Assembly (NCBI RefSeq): GCF_900184895.1
Contig: NZ_FXZK01000005.1
Location: forward strand, 186,001-250,000
Source of the DNA: Flavimaricola marinus
Lineage (GTDB): Bacteria > Pseudomonadota > Alphaproteobacteria > Rhodobacterales > Rhodobacteraceae
DNA: 64,000 bases
Reading direction: 5' to 3'
In this document: positions 37,665 through 49,549 of the stretch, piece by piece
Numbering within the stretch: the stretch's first letter is position 1
Layout: every line of letters starts with the position of its first letter
Made by a program: the position numbers and the translations under genes
Notes under the pieces: model-generated
The model's input: the letters and a program-made list of their open reading frames with translations, nothing else
What the model was told of the DNA's origin: nothing
The model's database searches: none

Positions 37665-38267
37665 TCACCGCCATTCCTGAAGGCGCGCCACATATCGCGC
37701 CATGGTGTCGATTTCGAGATTGATCGCGTCGCCCACCTTCACGTCGCCCCATGTGGTGACCTGCTTGGTGTGCGGGATCACGTTGATCCCGAAGTCGACC
37801 CCGTCGACCTCGTTCACCGTGAGCGATGTGCCGTTGAGCGTGACCGATCCCTTGGCCGCGATGAACCGGGCCAGAGCCTCTGGTGCGCGGAAGGTCATCC
37901 GGGTGCTGTCGCCCTCGTCCGTCATCGCGGTGAGTTCAGCCACCCCGTCCACATGCCCGGACACGATGTGCCCGCCGAGTTCGTCGCCGACCCGGAGCGC
38001 CCGCTCCAGATTGATCCTCTTGCCGACGAACCAGCCGTTGCCGCCGATATTGGTCAGCCCTGCCGATTCCGCCGAGACCTGCACGTCGAACCATGCCCGC
38101 GGGTCGGTGCCCACGGCGACGACCGTGAGGCACACTCCGTCACAGGCGATCGACGCTCCGATGTCGATCCCCTTCACGTCATAGCTGGTGCCGATCCGCG
38201 CCCGCAAATCGCCCTCTTGGGTCAGCGAAACGATCTCGCCGACATCGGTGATGATCCCTGTGAACAT
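37665..38267 (-). CDS. ribE: Riboflavin synthase alpha chain
   Basis: This 200-residue enzyme makes riboflavin from two lumazine molecules. It has two tandem barrel repeats: MFTGIITDVGEI with GASIACDGVCLTVV, then HIVSGHVDGVAEL with KGSVTLNGTSLTVNEVDG. The ATG at 38267 gives the invariant MFTGI start. It opens the ribE, hypothetical, ribB, ribH and nusB series. Confidence 0.95.
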   Translation of the reverse strand: MFTGIITDVGEIVSLTQEGDLRARIGTSYDVKGIDIGASIACDGVCLTVVAVGTDPRAWFDVQVSAESAGLTNIGGNGWFVGKRINLERALRVGDELGGHIVSGHVDGVAELTAMTDEGDSTRMTFRAPEALARFIAAKGSVTLNGTSLTVNEVDGVDFGINVIPHTKQVTTWGDVKVGDAINLEIDTMARYVARLQEWR

Positions 38268-38523
38268 GGCGCGGTCTCCTTTGCCCCAAGACCTAGCCTT
38301 GCCGGGGCCGAGGGGCAAGACGTCGGCGCGACGCCCGCGCAGTTTGGCGTCGGCTGCCCCTCTGGCGGCGGCGGGGGCTGCAAGGGCGGATCGGCTAAAG
38401 TTTTAACCGAACTTTCGCGAGATTTTTCCGCGAAGGGCCGCCTCGGTGAACAGCGTGAATGGAGCCTTAAGACACCGCGCCTACCCTGACTGCCGACGTG
38501 ACATCGCTTGAAGGAGGCAGATC

Positions 38524-38976
38524 ATGACATTTCCCGTATCCATGCCCGGCGGCATGATGGCGCTCAGAGCTGCGGCCCACCGTCCGCCAGCACCGCCCGC
38601 GCCGCCCATGTCGGGCGAGACCATCGTCGGCCGCCTCGATGCCGACGGGGACGGCCAGATTTCGGCGACTGAGGTCGGTGAGTCGAAAGCGGGCGCGAAG
38701 GTGGATGAGGCTTTGTTTGCCAAGATCGACGGGGACAGCGACGGGCTGTTGTCGGCAGGGGAATTGGACGCATTTGCCCAGACGGCGGACTTTGAGGCCG
38801 ATATGGGACGCGGCGACGGCCCCGGCCGGCTTCATCCGATTGCCGTGGCCGCGGGTGCGTTGCTCTTGAGCATCTTTCAGAACCGCAACGTGACGGAAGA
38901 GCCGGCGCCGACCCCGACCAATGCGCCGGAAGCCGGCGATAGCGAGACGCAGGAGGTCTTTGGCACCGTCGGCTGA
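38524..38976 (+). CDS. EF-hand domain protein with C-terminal TM segment
   Basis: This 150-residue protein has two EF-hand calcium loops, DADGDGQISATE at 39-50 and DGDSDGLLSAGE at 69-80, each with the D-x-D-x-(D/S)-G spacing. A proline-rich N-terminus precedes them and a hydrophobic stretch HPIAVAAGALLLSIF follows. AAGGAGG lies ahead of the ATG. It is the first plus-strand gene before the capsule genes; a functional link is unproven. Confidence 0.82.
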   Translation: MTFPVSMPGGMMALRAAAHRPPAPPAPPMSGETIVGRLDADGDGQISATEVGESKAGAKVDEALFAKIDGDSDGLLSAGELDAFAQTADFEADMGRGDGPGRLHPIAVAAGALLLSIFQNRNVTEEPAPTPTNAPEAGDSETQEVFGTVG

Positions 38977-39238
38977 GCGGGGTAATACCAAGGGGCCGCG
39001 AACAGGCTGTAGCGCAAGGCGCATTGGCCTGATGGCCCGGAGGTATTCGATGCGCGGCGGCTCGGCCCCGCACGGGGTGCCGCGGGCGCAGCGGGGCATT
39101 GGAGCATGGGCCGCAGGCGTGCAACTGCTGGACGGAGTGTCGGAACCCCGCCTTGCCCCTGCCCCGCAGGCGCGTCATATTCCTGCCCCAACCGGGGGTC
39201 ATAAAGTGGAAACCATTTCCGGGCAGCAAGAGCACAAA

Positions 39239-40519
39239 GTGACAGAGCCTCGACGTTTCCTTTTCCTGCAAGGCCCACACGGGCCGTTCTTCCACCGGCT
39301 GGCCAAAATGCTCCGGGCGGCCGGGGCAGAGGTATGGCGTGTCGGCTTCAATGCAGGCGACAGGGCGTTCTGGTTCGGCGCGCCGGGCTATATCCCGTTT
39401 CGCGACAGTCACGAAGCATGGCCCGACACCTTCCGGGCACTGATCGACGAACATCGGATCACGGATATCGTGCTGTATGGCGACACCCGCCCGATCCACG
39501 CCAGCGCGGTCGAGGCCGCCAAGGCGGCGGGCCTGACCGTTCATGTGTTCGAAGAAGGCTACATGCGGCCCTATTGGGTCACTTATGAGCGGGGCGGCAC
39601 CAACGGGCATTCGCGCCTGATGGACATGACCGTGCCGCAGATGACCAAGGCGCTGGAGATGTCGGATCTGGACGTGCCCGAGCCGCCCGCCCATTGGGGC
39701 GATATGCGCCAGCATGTGTTTTACGGGGCGTTGTATCATTGGTTCGTGATGTTTCGAAACGGCGACTACCGCCAGTTTCAAGGCCATCGCGAGCTGCCCG
39801 TAGGCAAAGAGACGATGCTCTATACCCGCCGCCTCTTGCTGATGCCCTACACGGCGGTCGAGCGGATGCTGGCGACGACCCGGATCAAGTACGGCGGCTT
39901 TCCCTATCATCTCGTGTTGCTGCAACTCGAACATGATGCCAGCTTTCAGATGCATTCGCCCTTCACCCGGATGCGCGAGTTTCTGGAAGTGGTGATCGAC
40001 GGATTTGCCGCCGGCGCGCCGCGACATCATCACCTTGTGTTCAAGGCGCATCCGCTGGAAAACGGGCGCTCGCCGGTGCGCCGGATCATCAAGGAACTGG
40101 CCCGGCAGCACGGGGTCACGGGCCGAGTGCATTACGTGCGCGGCGGCAAGCTCGCCCGGCTTCTGGATCACGCCCGGACCGCGGTGACGGTCAATTCCAC
40201 CGCCGGGCAGCAGGTGCTTTGGCGGGGCATCCCGCTCAAGACCTTTGGCCGCGCGGTCTATGCCAAGCCGGAATTCGTGGCGACGCAGCCCCTCGCCGAG
40301 TTCTTTGCGCAGCCGCGCAGGCCCGACACCAAAGCCTACAAGGATTACCGGCGTTACCTGCTCGAAACCAGTCAGGTTCCCGGCGGGTTCTACTCCAGCA
40401 AGGGCCGGCGGCATCTGATGCGGCAGGTCGTCGACATGATGCTCGACGACGAAGATCCGTATGATGCGCTTAAATCCGGCAAGGCCGCTCCGCGCCAGCC
40501 CTTGCGCATCGTGCAGTAG
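39239..40519 (+). CDS. kpsS: Capsular polysaccharide export/Kdo-linker protein KpsS
   Basis: This protein of about 426 residues has the KpsS start RRFLFLQGPHGPFFHRLAK, then FEEGYMRPYWVTYERGG, VFKAHPLENG and VNSTAGQQVLWRGIPLKTFG. KpsS acts with KpsC to build the beta-Kdo linker on lyso-phosphatidylglycerol for group 2-type capsules. The frame is open to 38921, but family similarity starts near the GTG at 39239; a GTG at 39206 is the other option. Confidence 0.88.
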   Translation: MTEPRRFLFLQGPHGPFFHRLAKMLRAAGAEVWRVGFNAGDRAFWFGAPGYIPFRDSHEAWPDTFRALIDEHRITDIVLYGDTRPIHASAVEAAKAAGLTVHVFEEGYMRPYWVTYERGGTNGHSRLMDMTVPQMTKALEMSDLDVPEPPAHWGDMRQHVFYGALYHWFVMFRNGDYRQFQGHRELPVGKETMLYTRRLLLMPYTAVERMLATTRIKYGGFPYHLVLLQLEHDASFQMHSPFTRMREFLEVVIDGFAAGAPRHHHLVFKAHPLENGRSPVRRIIKELARQHGVTGRVHYVRGGKLARLLDHARTAVTVNSTAGQQVLWRGIPLKTFGRAVYAKPEFVATQPLAEFFAQPRRPDTKAYKDYRRYLLETSQVPGGFYSSKGRRHLMRQVVDMMLDDEDPYDALKSGKAAPRQPLRIVQ

Positions 40520-40696
40520 CAGCCACCAGACCTTGGGGCAGCGCCCCCGTTCACGCAACAATCGCGGCAATGGCGCAACACCGTTTCCGCCCGACGCACT
40601 CGGTTCGCCGCGGCCATATGGCTTTTGTGGCGGGATTCCCGTAGGTTGAAAGAAAAAGTTGAGGCAGAACAAAAACCAGGTCGAGGAGACCGAGCA

Positions 40697-41830
40697 GTGA
40701 CTTCCCTGACAGTGCGCTTGGCGCGCGGCGTGACCGCCGTTGTAGCCTTCAGCCTTGTGGCCTCTTGTGGCCTTCCCCGTCCCGGTCCGAACCGGGCCGA
40801 AATCTTTTCCGGCTCCGTGATGGAGCAGGGCGATGCCTTCGTCCTGACCGTGGATGACCGTGTGAACCTGATCGCAGGCGTGACACCGGCGCTGGCCTTT
40901 GCCGAAGGCTTCGAGAATGCCGCCACCCTCGGGTCGGACACGATCAACCCGGGCGACGTGCTTGGCCTGACGATCTGGGAGAACGTCGATGACGGGCTCC
41001 TCGTCCCCGCCGGCCAGAACGCCACCGTTCTGGAAGAAGTGCAGGTCGACGGCGCGGGCTACATCTTTGTGCCCTATGCGGGCCGCGTGCGCGCCGCGGG
41101 CAACACCCCGGAGGCTGTGCGCCGGATCATTTCCGAAAAGCTCGAAGAGCAGACGCCCGATCCGCAGGTTCAGGTCCGGCGCCTCGCCGGTGACGGCTCG
41201 ACCGTCTCGATCGTAGGCGGCGTCGGCGCACAGGGCGTCTATCCCATCGAGCGCCCCACACGGACGCTGGCCAACATGCTCGCCCGTGCCGGCGGCGTTG
41301 CCATCGAGCCTGAGATCGCCAAGGTCACCGTCGTGCGCGGCAATCACACCGGCACCATCTGGTTCGAAGATCTCTACGATCACCCCGCCCATGATATCGC
41401 TCTGCGCGGCGGCGACCGGATCATCGTCGAGGAAGACGACCGGACCTTTACCGCCCTCGGCGCCACCGGAACGCAAAGCTACGTGCCGTTCCAGAGCCAG
41501 ACCATTTCGGCCATCGAAGCCTTGGCGCAGGTCGGCGGTCTGTCGTCGGTCGCGGCCGACCCGACGGGCGTGTTCGTGTTCCGCAACGAGCCTGAATCGA
41601 TTGCCCGCCAGCTCGTCGGCCGCAACGATCTGGTCGGCACCCAGCGTGTGATCTACGTGCTCGATCTGACCCGCCCCAACGGCATGTTCTTTGCCCGCGA
41701 CTTCGCGATCCGCGATGGCGACACGGTCTATGTCACCGAAGCGCCGTTCGTGCAGTTCGACCGTGTGATCTCGGCTTTGACGGGCACGCTGAGCGCCGGG
41801 GATGCGCTGGCCACCGCTTCGGGTCTCTGA
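40697..41830 (+). CDS. Polysaccharide export lipoprotein (Wza/KpsD-like)
   Basis: This 377-residue outer-membrane polysaccharide-export protein has a lipoprotein signal with lipobox VASC, a Poly_export domain (INPGDVLGLTIWENVDDG and VDGAGYIFVPYAGRV), and SLBB-type soluble ligand-binding repeats (VSIVGGVGAQGVYPI, TISAIEALAQVGGLSS). It would form the outer-membrane capsule channel. GTG is the start, with AGGAG in a small GGTC/GACC hairpin loop just upstream. Confidence 0.9.
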   Translation: MTSLTVRLARGVTAVVAFSLVASCGLPRPGPNRAEIFSGSVMEQGDAFVLTVDDRVNLIAGVTPALAFAEGFENAATLGSDTINPGDVLGLTIWENVDDGLLVPAGQNATVLEEVQVDGAGYIFVPYAGRVRAAGNTPEAVRRIISEKLEEQTPDPQVQVRRLAGDGSTVSIVGGVGAQGVYPIERPTRTLANMLARAGGVAIEPEIAKVTVVRGNHTGTIWFEDLYDHPAHDIALRGGDRIIVEEDDRTFTALGATGTQSYVPFQSQTISAIEALAQVGGLSSVAADPTGVFVFRNEPESIARQLVGRNDLVGTQRVIYVLDLTRPNGMFFARDFAIRDGDTVYVTEAPFVQFDRVISALTGTLSAGDALATASGL

Positions 41831-41842
41831 CCCTTGTCCCAC

Positions 41843-43864
41843 ATGGACCAGAACGCCGCCGCGGGGTCCTCTCCGCGGCGGCTCTACGTTTATAACGGCG
41901 GGTTTCTGACCCAAGGCCGTGTCCGCCGCATCCTCGATCTGGCGGGCTATGACATTCGTCTGGGCAAGCCGGGGCCGGAGGATATGGTCGGCGTCTGGGG
42001 CCAAAGCCCGACCAGCCCGCGCGGCGAGGCGGTCGCCGCCCGCACCGACAGCCCGATCCTGCGCGTCGAGGATGCGTTCCTGCGCTCCGTCCTGCCCGGC
42101 CGCGACGGCCAACCCCCCTTGGGTCTGCACCTCGACAAGCGCGGCGTGCATTTCGACCCGGCCGTGCGTTCGGATCTGGAGGTGATCCTCACCGAAGAGC
42201 CGCTCGACGATACCGCCCTGCTCAATCGCGCCCGCGCCGCGATCGAGAGGCTGCAATCGGTGCATCTGTCGAAATACAACGCCTTTGATCCGGCCACGCC
42301 CGCACCCGATCCCGGCTATGTGCTGGTCATCGACCAGACCCACGGCGACGCTTCGGTCAAGGCCAGCACCGCCGACCGCAACACCTTTCTCGAAATGCTG
42401 TTCTGCGCCCGCGAGGAAAACCCCGGTGCGCGTATCCTGATCAAGACCCATCCGGAAACCGCGATGGGCCACCGCAAGGGTTATTTCCGGCCCGAGGATC
42501 TCTCCGAGGGTGTCGAATTCTACGCCGATGCGATCTCGCCCTATGCCCTGCTCGACGGGGCCGTCGCGGTCTACACCGTGTCGTCGCAATTCGGGTTCGA
42601 GGCGATCCTGACCGGGCATAAACCCGTCGTTTTCGGTCAGCCGTTCTACATGGGCTGGGGCCTGACGGACGACCGCAAGCCGCTGGACCGCCGGCAGCGC
42701 AGGCTGACCAAGGCGCAGCTCTTTGCCGCCGCGATGATCCTTTATCCGCGCTGGTATGATCCCTACCGCGACCGCCTGTGCCAGTTGGAGGACGCGATCG
42801 CCACGCTGGAGGCCGAGGCCCGTGCGTGGCGCGAGGATCACCTTGGCTGGGTCGGCGCGGGCATGCGGTTGTGGAAGCGCAAGCCGCTGCAACAGGTGTT
42901 TGGCGGCTACGCGCCTATGCGCTTTGCCGAAGGCGACGCCGCGATCAAGGCCGCTAAGGGCAAGCGTCTGATGGTCTGGTCGAGCAAATCGACCGACGCG
43001 CTGGAGGCCGCCGGCGCTGTGCGGATCGAGGACGGGTTCCTGCGCTCGCGCGGGCTGGGGGCCGATCTGATCGCGCCGCTCAGCCTCGTCTGCGACGATC
43101 TGGGGATATACTACGACCCGAACCGCCCCAGCCGGTTGGAGCATCTGATCGCCGATGCCTGCACCCTGCCCGAGACGGAGCGGCGCAGGGCCGAGCGCCT
43201 GATCCGCACGCTCACCTCAAAGGGGCTGACCAAATACAATCTCGGCGGCGCCGATCTGCCCCCCGGTCTGCCTGCCGGTCGCCGCATTCTGGTGCCCGGT
43301 CAGGTCGAAGATGACGCCTCGATCCGGCTGGGCGCAAAGGAGGTGACCACCAATCTGGGTCTGCTCGAGGCCGCCCGTGCGGCCAATCCCGCGGCTGTGA
43401 TCCTCTACAAGCCGCACCCGGATGTGGAGGCCGGTTTGCGCCCCGGCACAGTGCCGAACGCGGGCGACATTGCAGATGCAGTGCTGACCCACACCGATCC
43501 TGTCGCCGCATTGGCCGCCGTGGACGACGTCTGGACGATGACCTCCGCTCTGGGCTTTGAGGCGCTCTTGCGGGGCAAGCGGGTGACCTGCCTCGGCCAG
43601 CCGTTCTATGCCGGCTGGGGTCTGACCGATGATCGGGCCATGCCGATCCCGCGCCGGGCGGCCGACCCCGATATCGTCGCTCTGGCCTATGCCACGCTGA
43701 TCGCCTATCCGCGCTATCACGATCCAGTCACCGGGCGGCCCTGCCCTGTCGAAGTGGTCGTCGACCGATTGCTTCGCGGCAATATTCCCGCTCCTGGACG
43801 GCTGAACCGGATCGTTGCCAAGCTGCAGGGGGCCTTTGCCAGTTACGCCCATCTCTGGCGCTAG
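41843..43864 (+). CDS. kpsC: Capsule Kdo-transferase KpsC, tandem-domain
   Basis: This 673-residue protein is an internal duplication. Each half has RVEDAFLRS or RIEDGFLRS, LSKYNAF or LTKYNLGG, an HPETAMG or HPDVEAG site, and a long matching motif with GFEA, GQPFY and GWGLTDDR. The two halves match the two beta-Kdo glycosyltransferase modules of KpsC. It starts 12 bp after the exporter gene and converges on ribD with a 4-bp overlap. A TTG at 41834 is an alternative start. Confidence 0.92.
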   Translation: MDQNAAAGSSPRRLYVYNGGFLTQGRVRRILDLAGYDIRLGKPGPEDMVGVWGQSPTSPRGEAVAARTDSPILRVEDAFLRSVLPGRDGQPPLGLHLDKRGVHFDPAVRSDLEVILTEEPLDDTALLNRARAAIERLQSVHLSKYNAFDPATPAPDPGYVLVIDQTHGDASVKASTADRNTFLEMLFCAREENPGARILIKTHPETAMGHRKGYFRPEDLSEGVEFYADAISPYALLDGAVAVYTVSSQFGFEAILTGHKPVVFGQPFYMGWGLTDDRKPLDRRQRRLTKAQLFAAAMILYPRWYDPYRDRLCQLEDAIATLEAEARAWREDHLGWVGAGMRLWKRKPLQQVFGGYAPMRFAEGDAAIKAAKGKRLMVWSSKSTDALEAAGAVRIEDGFLRSRGLGADLIAPLSLVCDDLGIYYDPNRPSRLEHLIADACTLPETERRRAERLIRTLTSKGLTKYNLGGADLPPGLPAGRRILVPGQVEDDASIRLGAKEVTTNLGLLEAARAANPAAVILYKPHPDVEAGLRPGTVPNAGDIADAVLTHTDPVAALAAVDDVWTMTSALGFEALLRGKRVTCLGQPFYAGWGLTDDRAMPIPRRAADPDIVALAYATLIAYPRYHDPVTGRPCPVEVVVDRLLRGNIPAPGRLNRIVAKLQGAFASYAHLWR

Positions 43865-44958
43865 CGGCGGCGCCAGCGCTGGATAGTGTCAGGGCCGACG
43901 GCGCGCGTTTCGATCAAATCAAAGCGTGGCGCCTCGGCCAGCCGATCCAGCCCCATCGCCGCAATCGCCGGGGTGCCTTCGGCACCGATCACGAGGCCCG
44001 CACCAAAGACCACCAGTTCGTCGACCAGTCCTGCGACCAGCAGCGCGGCGGACAGACCTCCGCCGCCTTCGCAGAAGACCCGCGTAAGCCCCTGCCCCGC
44101 CAATGCGGCAAGGACCGAGGCCGGATCGACCTGTTGGCCCTGCATCGCGCACGGCAGGCACAGCGCCCCGCGCTCTTGCCATTCGGCGACGACTCCGGCC
44201 TCAAGGTCCGCGTCATGGCAAAGCCACACCGGCACCTCTCTGGCGCTGCGGATCATGGCGCTGTCCGTCGGAAGGTCCAACCTGCGGGAGACGACGACGC
44301 GGACGGGTTGCCGGGTCACGCCCATGCCGCGCACGGTCAGCATCGGATCATCGGCACGGGCGGTGCCGGCGCCCACCATCACCGCGTCGTGGCGGGCACG
44401 CATGGCATGCACCATGCGGCGAGCATCGGGCCCCGTGATCCACTGGCTCTCGCCGGTGGCGGTGGCGATCCGGCCATCGACCGAGCTGGCCAGTTTGAGC
44501 GTCACCCAAGGCGCGGTGCCGGCAACCTTGCCGAAAAAGCCGGCGTGGTCGCGGCGGGCCTGCGCCTCCAACACGCCGGTCGTGACGGTGATGCCGGCGG
44601 CCTCCAGCTTGGCGATACCGCGCCCCGCAACGCGGGGGTCAGGGTCGGTGCAGGCCACGACGACGCGGGCGACGCGGGACGCGATCAAAGCCTCGGCACA
44701 GGGCGGGGTGTGGCCATGGTGGGCGCAAGGCTCCAAGGTGACGTAGGCCGTGGCCCCTTCGGCCAGCGGGCCGGCCTGCGCCAATGCCACGACCTCGGCG
44801 TGAGGTCTGCCACCATCCGCGGTGCGGCCCCGACCGACGATCCGGCCGCCCGCGACGATCACGCACCCCACGGCAGGATTGGGCCAAACCCGGCCCTGTC
44901 CCCATGCGCCGAGCGTCAGCGCGAGGGCCATGAACCGGCTGTCGTCGGGGTGGCTCAC
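43861..44958 (-). CDS. ribD: Bifunctional riboflavin deaminase/reductase RibD
   Basis: This 365-residue enzyme has an N-terminal zinc deaminase ([15 protein letters not shown] and [19 protein letters not shown]) and a C-terminal NADPH reductase ([42 protein letters not shown]). Both halves carry their key motifs. It overlaps nrdR by 4 bp. The other riboflavin genes lie about 5.6 kb away across the capsule block. Confidence 0.94.
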   Translation of the reverse strand: MSHPDDSRFMALALTLGAWGQGRVWPNPAVGCVIVAGGRIVGRGRTADGGRPHAEVVALAQAGPLAEGATAYVTLEPCAHHGHTPPCAEALIASRVARVVVACTDPDPRVAGRGIAKLEAAGITVTTGVLEAQARRDHAGFFGKVAGTAPWVTLKLASSVDGRIATATGESQWITGPDARRMVHAMRARHDAVMVGAGTARADDPMLTVRGMGVTRQPVRVVVSRRLDLPTDSAMIRSAREVPVWLCHDADLEAGVVAEWQERGALCLPCAMQGQQVDPASVLAALAGQGLTRVFCEGGGGLSAALLVAGLVDELVVFGAGLVIGAEGTPAIAAMGLDRLAEAPRFDLIETRAVGPDTIQRWRRR

Positions 44959-45422
44959 TCTTCGGGCTTTGGGGTCGGCCTGAGATCGTCCATGAACTTG
45001 TCGAAATCGCCAACCGCTTGGAAATTCATGTAAACGCTGGCAAAGCGGACATAGGCAACCGTGTCGATCCGGGCCAGGCTTTCCATCACGATCTCACCGA
45101 TCTGGCTCGACGTGATGTCGGTCTCGCCCATGCTCTCCAACCGGCGCACTATACCCGAGATCATCTGATCCATGCGCTCTGGCTCGACGGGGCGTTTTTG
45201 CAGCGCGATGCGGATCGAACGCTCCAGCTTGTCGCGGTCAAAGTCCTCGCGGCGACCATTGGATTTTATGACCACCAGATCGCGCAGCTGCACACGTTCG
45301 TAAGTGGTAAAGCGTCCGCCACAGGCCGGACAAAACCGTCGCCGCCGGATGGCAACATGGTCCTCGGCGGGGCGTGAATCTTTGACTTGTGTATCGACGT
45401 TTCCGCAAAAGGGGCAACGCAT
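44955..45422 (-). CDS. nrdR: Transcriptional repressor NrdR
   Basis: This 155-residue regulator of ribonucleotide reductase genes has an N-terminal zinc ribbon ([18 protein letters not shown] with [18 protein letters not shown]) and a C-terminal ATP-cone that senses ATP/dATP. The nrdR-ribD pairing with overlap is standard in alphaproteobacteria. Confidence 0.96.
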   Translation of the reverse strand: MRCPFCGNVDTQVKDSRPAEDHVAIRRRRFCPACGGRFTTYERVQLRDLVVIKSNGRREDFDRDKLERSIRIALQKRPVEPERMDQMISGIVRRLESMGETDITSSQIGEIVMESLARIDTVAYVRFASVYMNFQAVGDFDKFMDDLRPTPKPEE

Positions 45423-45529
45423 GGGCCTGTCCTCGTCTCTGCCTGTTGTGGGTTTGCCCCACTTATGCCCAACACTATAGGAGCACCTCTAGCATTTGGG
45501 TAGACCCCAAAACCGAACCCTTGATGTTG

Positions 45530-47098
45530 TTACCGATAGGACTCGGTCCAGCCATCGGGATAGAGCGGGCGCAGCTCCTCCTTGAGCGGACCCAGGTGAG
45601 CCTCATACTGCCGCCAGCGTTGGATTGCCTTTTGATACAAAGGTTTACGCACCTGGCTCGCCGACAGGGTCTTGCTACGGTTGGCGCTTTGCTCATAGGC
45701 CAGACAGTTGTCGTCCCACGGCAGACCCATCCCCTCCAGAACCCCCCGCAGGGTTTGCTCAGGTTCTGTGACCAAAGCCTCGTAGCGGACCTGCGTCACA
45801 GGGTTGGGCAGAACCTCGGCCCAATGATCCATTAGCTGGCGATGCTGCATATAGGCGCGGCCGAGTCCTTGCAGGTCTTGGGTATAGCTGTGCCACGGCG
45901 ACAGGGGTTGCAGATAGCACGACACACAAGTGTCGAGCGGGTCGCGCAGCACGTGAATGATCCGCCCCTTGGGCAGCAGCTTGGCAAAGAACCCGAGCAA
46001 TTCGAAATTGTGCAGGGATTTGTCGATGACGCGCGTGGTGCCCGGCTGCATCGGTGCGGTTTCCTCCAGATAGCGCACGGCCAAGCGGGCGGCGGCGGCC
46101 TCGGGCACCTCGCGGATCGCCCGGATCATATCCTCGGCCACGTGCAGGCCCATCCGCAACTCCTGCGTCATCACCCGCAAGGCCGGGCTTTCTCCGACGC
46201 TTTCGATCTGGGGGTGCTGCGCGAGCATCTGTTCGAGCAGGGTCGATCCGCTGCGCGGCATCCCCACGATCAAGACCGGGCGGTCGCTGTCGCTGCCACC
46301 GGGCCGGTCAAAGGACCGGGCGTCGATCTTGGAACATTGCGCGTCGATGAAGTCGGCGTAGCGCTCTGTATCGCGCTGCATCGGCGCCGCGGCCTTGGCC
46401 TCTGTCGTCGTGGCAAACGCCGCTTCGTGATCGCCAAAGTCGGTCTGGGCCTTGGCCAGCAGCCGCAAGGCATCCGCCAAGGGCGGCCCGCCGAGCTTGC
46501 GCAGCGCGGGGATCGTCGACTCGGTCAGCCGCCGCACATGCGGGTCGTCCCGGCTCATCGTCGCGACGCTGAACAGCAGCGGCAACAGGGTGGCGTTGTC
46601 CGGGTGCGCGTCGAGCATCGAGCGGACCATCGCTTCGGCTTCCGTCAACTGCCCGGCCGATTGCATCGCGCGGGCCAGTTGGATCCGCGATGGCAGGTGG
46701 TCGGGATCGCGCCGCAAGGCCGCTTCCAGCTTGCCCGACGCCGCCTCGTGGCGGTTCAGCGCCATATCGACAGCCGCCGCGATGAACAGCGCATCGGGCT
46801 GATCCGGGGCGAGGCGCAGGGCGGTTTCGGCATGGTCAAGGGCGGCGCGAAGGCGCTGACAATTCAGCGCGCTTTCGGCCGCAAGGATATGGCTCTCGAC
46901 GGCCTTGGGCTTGAGCGTCAGCAACGTCTCCGACAGGGCCAAAGCCTTGGGGAACTGTCGGGAATAGCGGTTGTGGAACTGGATCGCCCCGGCAAGGATC
47001 ACCGCATTGCGCGGCTTGTCGGCGATCAGCTTGTCATAAAGCTTCGCCGCCTCTTGCAGGCGTCCGGCACTGGCCAGCGCCTTGGCTTTGTCCAGCAT
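45530..47098 (-). CDS. TPR-containing sulfotransferase
   Basis: This 522-residue protein has about six N-terminal TPR repeats in the first 240 residues and then a sulfotransferase domain with the PAPS-binding loop VLIVGMPRSGSTLLEQML and the 3'-phosphate region VLRDPLDTCVSCYLQ. The acceptor is unknown. The ATG at 47098 is preferred to 47125 because it begins the first TPR. No clear operon partner. Confidence 0.87.
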   Translation of the reverse strand: MLDKAKALASAGRLQEAAKLYDKLIADKPRNAVILAGAIQFHNRYSRQFPKALALSETLLTLKPKAVESHILAAESALNCQRLRAALDHAETALRLAPDQPDALFIAAAVDMALNRHEAASGKLEAALRRDPDHLPSRIQLARAMQSAGQLTEAEAMVRSMLDAHPDNATLLPLLFSVATMSRDDPHVRRLTESTIPALRKLGGPPLADALRLLAKAQTDFGDHEAAFATTTEAKAAAPMQRDTERYADFIDAQCSKIDARSFDRPGGSDSDRPVLIVGMPRSGSTLLEQMLAQHPQIESVGESPALRVMTQELRMGLHVAEDMIRAIREVPEAAAARLAVRYLEETAPMQPGTTRVIDKSLHNFELLGFFAKLLPKGRIIHVLRDPLDTCVSCYLQPLSPWHSYTQDLQGLGRAYMQHRQLMDHWAEVLPNPVTQVRYEALVTEPEQTLRGVLEGMGLPWDDNCLAYEQSANRSKTLSASQVRKPLYQKAIQRWRQYEAHLGPLKEELRPLYPDGWTESYR

Positions 47099-47146
47099 GG
47101 CTTCCCCCGATGTAGCCCGCAACACAGGGCGCGACAGGCAGAGCGC

Positions 47147-47431
47147 CTAGCGGAAAACCCTGTCGCCCATCTGGTCGATCATCACCTTGGCTTTCGCCAC
47201 GGATGCGGCCTCGGCGTCTTCGCGCACCGGCAGGGTATCGGCACGGATCAGGTCATGGACCTTCACCTCGCCGTCGATCTCTTTCTCGATCCGGGCGCCG
47301 ATCCGATAGCTCTTGCCGTCCTGCGCCGGAGTGGGCGTGATCTTATAGCCTTTATACTCCTCGGCGGCGACAGAAGGCTCTGCCGCGTCAGCGTTGCCCT
47401 TGCCGCCGAAGAGTTTGGATAGAATCGACAT
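47147..47431 (-). CDS. HlyU-family protein
   Basis: This 94-residue protein has the HlyU-family pattern SILSKLFGG at the start and YKGYKITPTPAQDGKSYRIG followed by VHDLIRADTLPVREDAEAASV. The name comes from Vibrio HlyU, but the family in alphaproteobacteria is uncharacterised. It lies 3 bp after rpoD and is probably co-transcribed. Confidence 0.84.
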   Translation of the reverse strand: MSILSKLFGGKGNADAAEPSVAAEEYKGYKITPTPAQDGKSYRIGARIEKEIDGEVKVHDLIRADTLPVREDAEAASVAKAKVMIDQMGDRVFR

Positions 47432-47434
47432 GGC

Positions 47435-49429
<1,995 letters not shown>

Positions 49430-49549
49430 TAAGGGGCTCCTGATCGTGTTCCTGTCCGGGTGATTCGGCTCAACTCGTCTAAAACGAATCAATCGTCAGG
49501 GTGGGTGATTCGCAACCGTGTTCTAAGCGATTGTAGTTAACCTGTTGCT

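Noticed and set aside
38564-43144. A 1526-codon open frame on the minus strand across the capsule genes
   Set aside because: It is the antisense shadow of kpsS, the exporter and kpsC in GC-rich DNA. Its translation has no family motifs and the plus-strand genes are clear.
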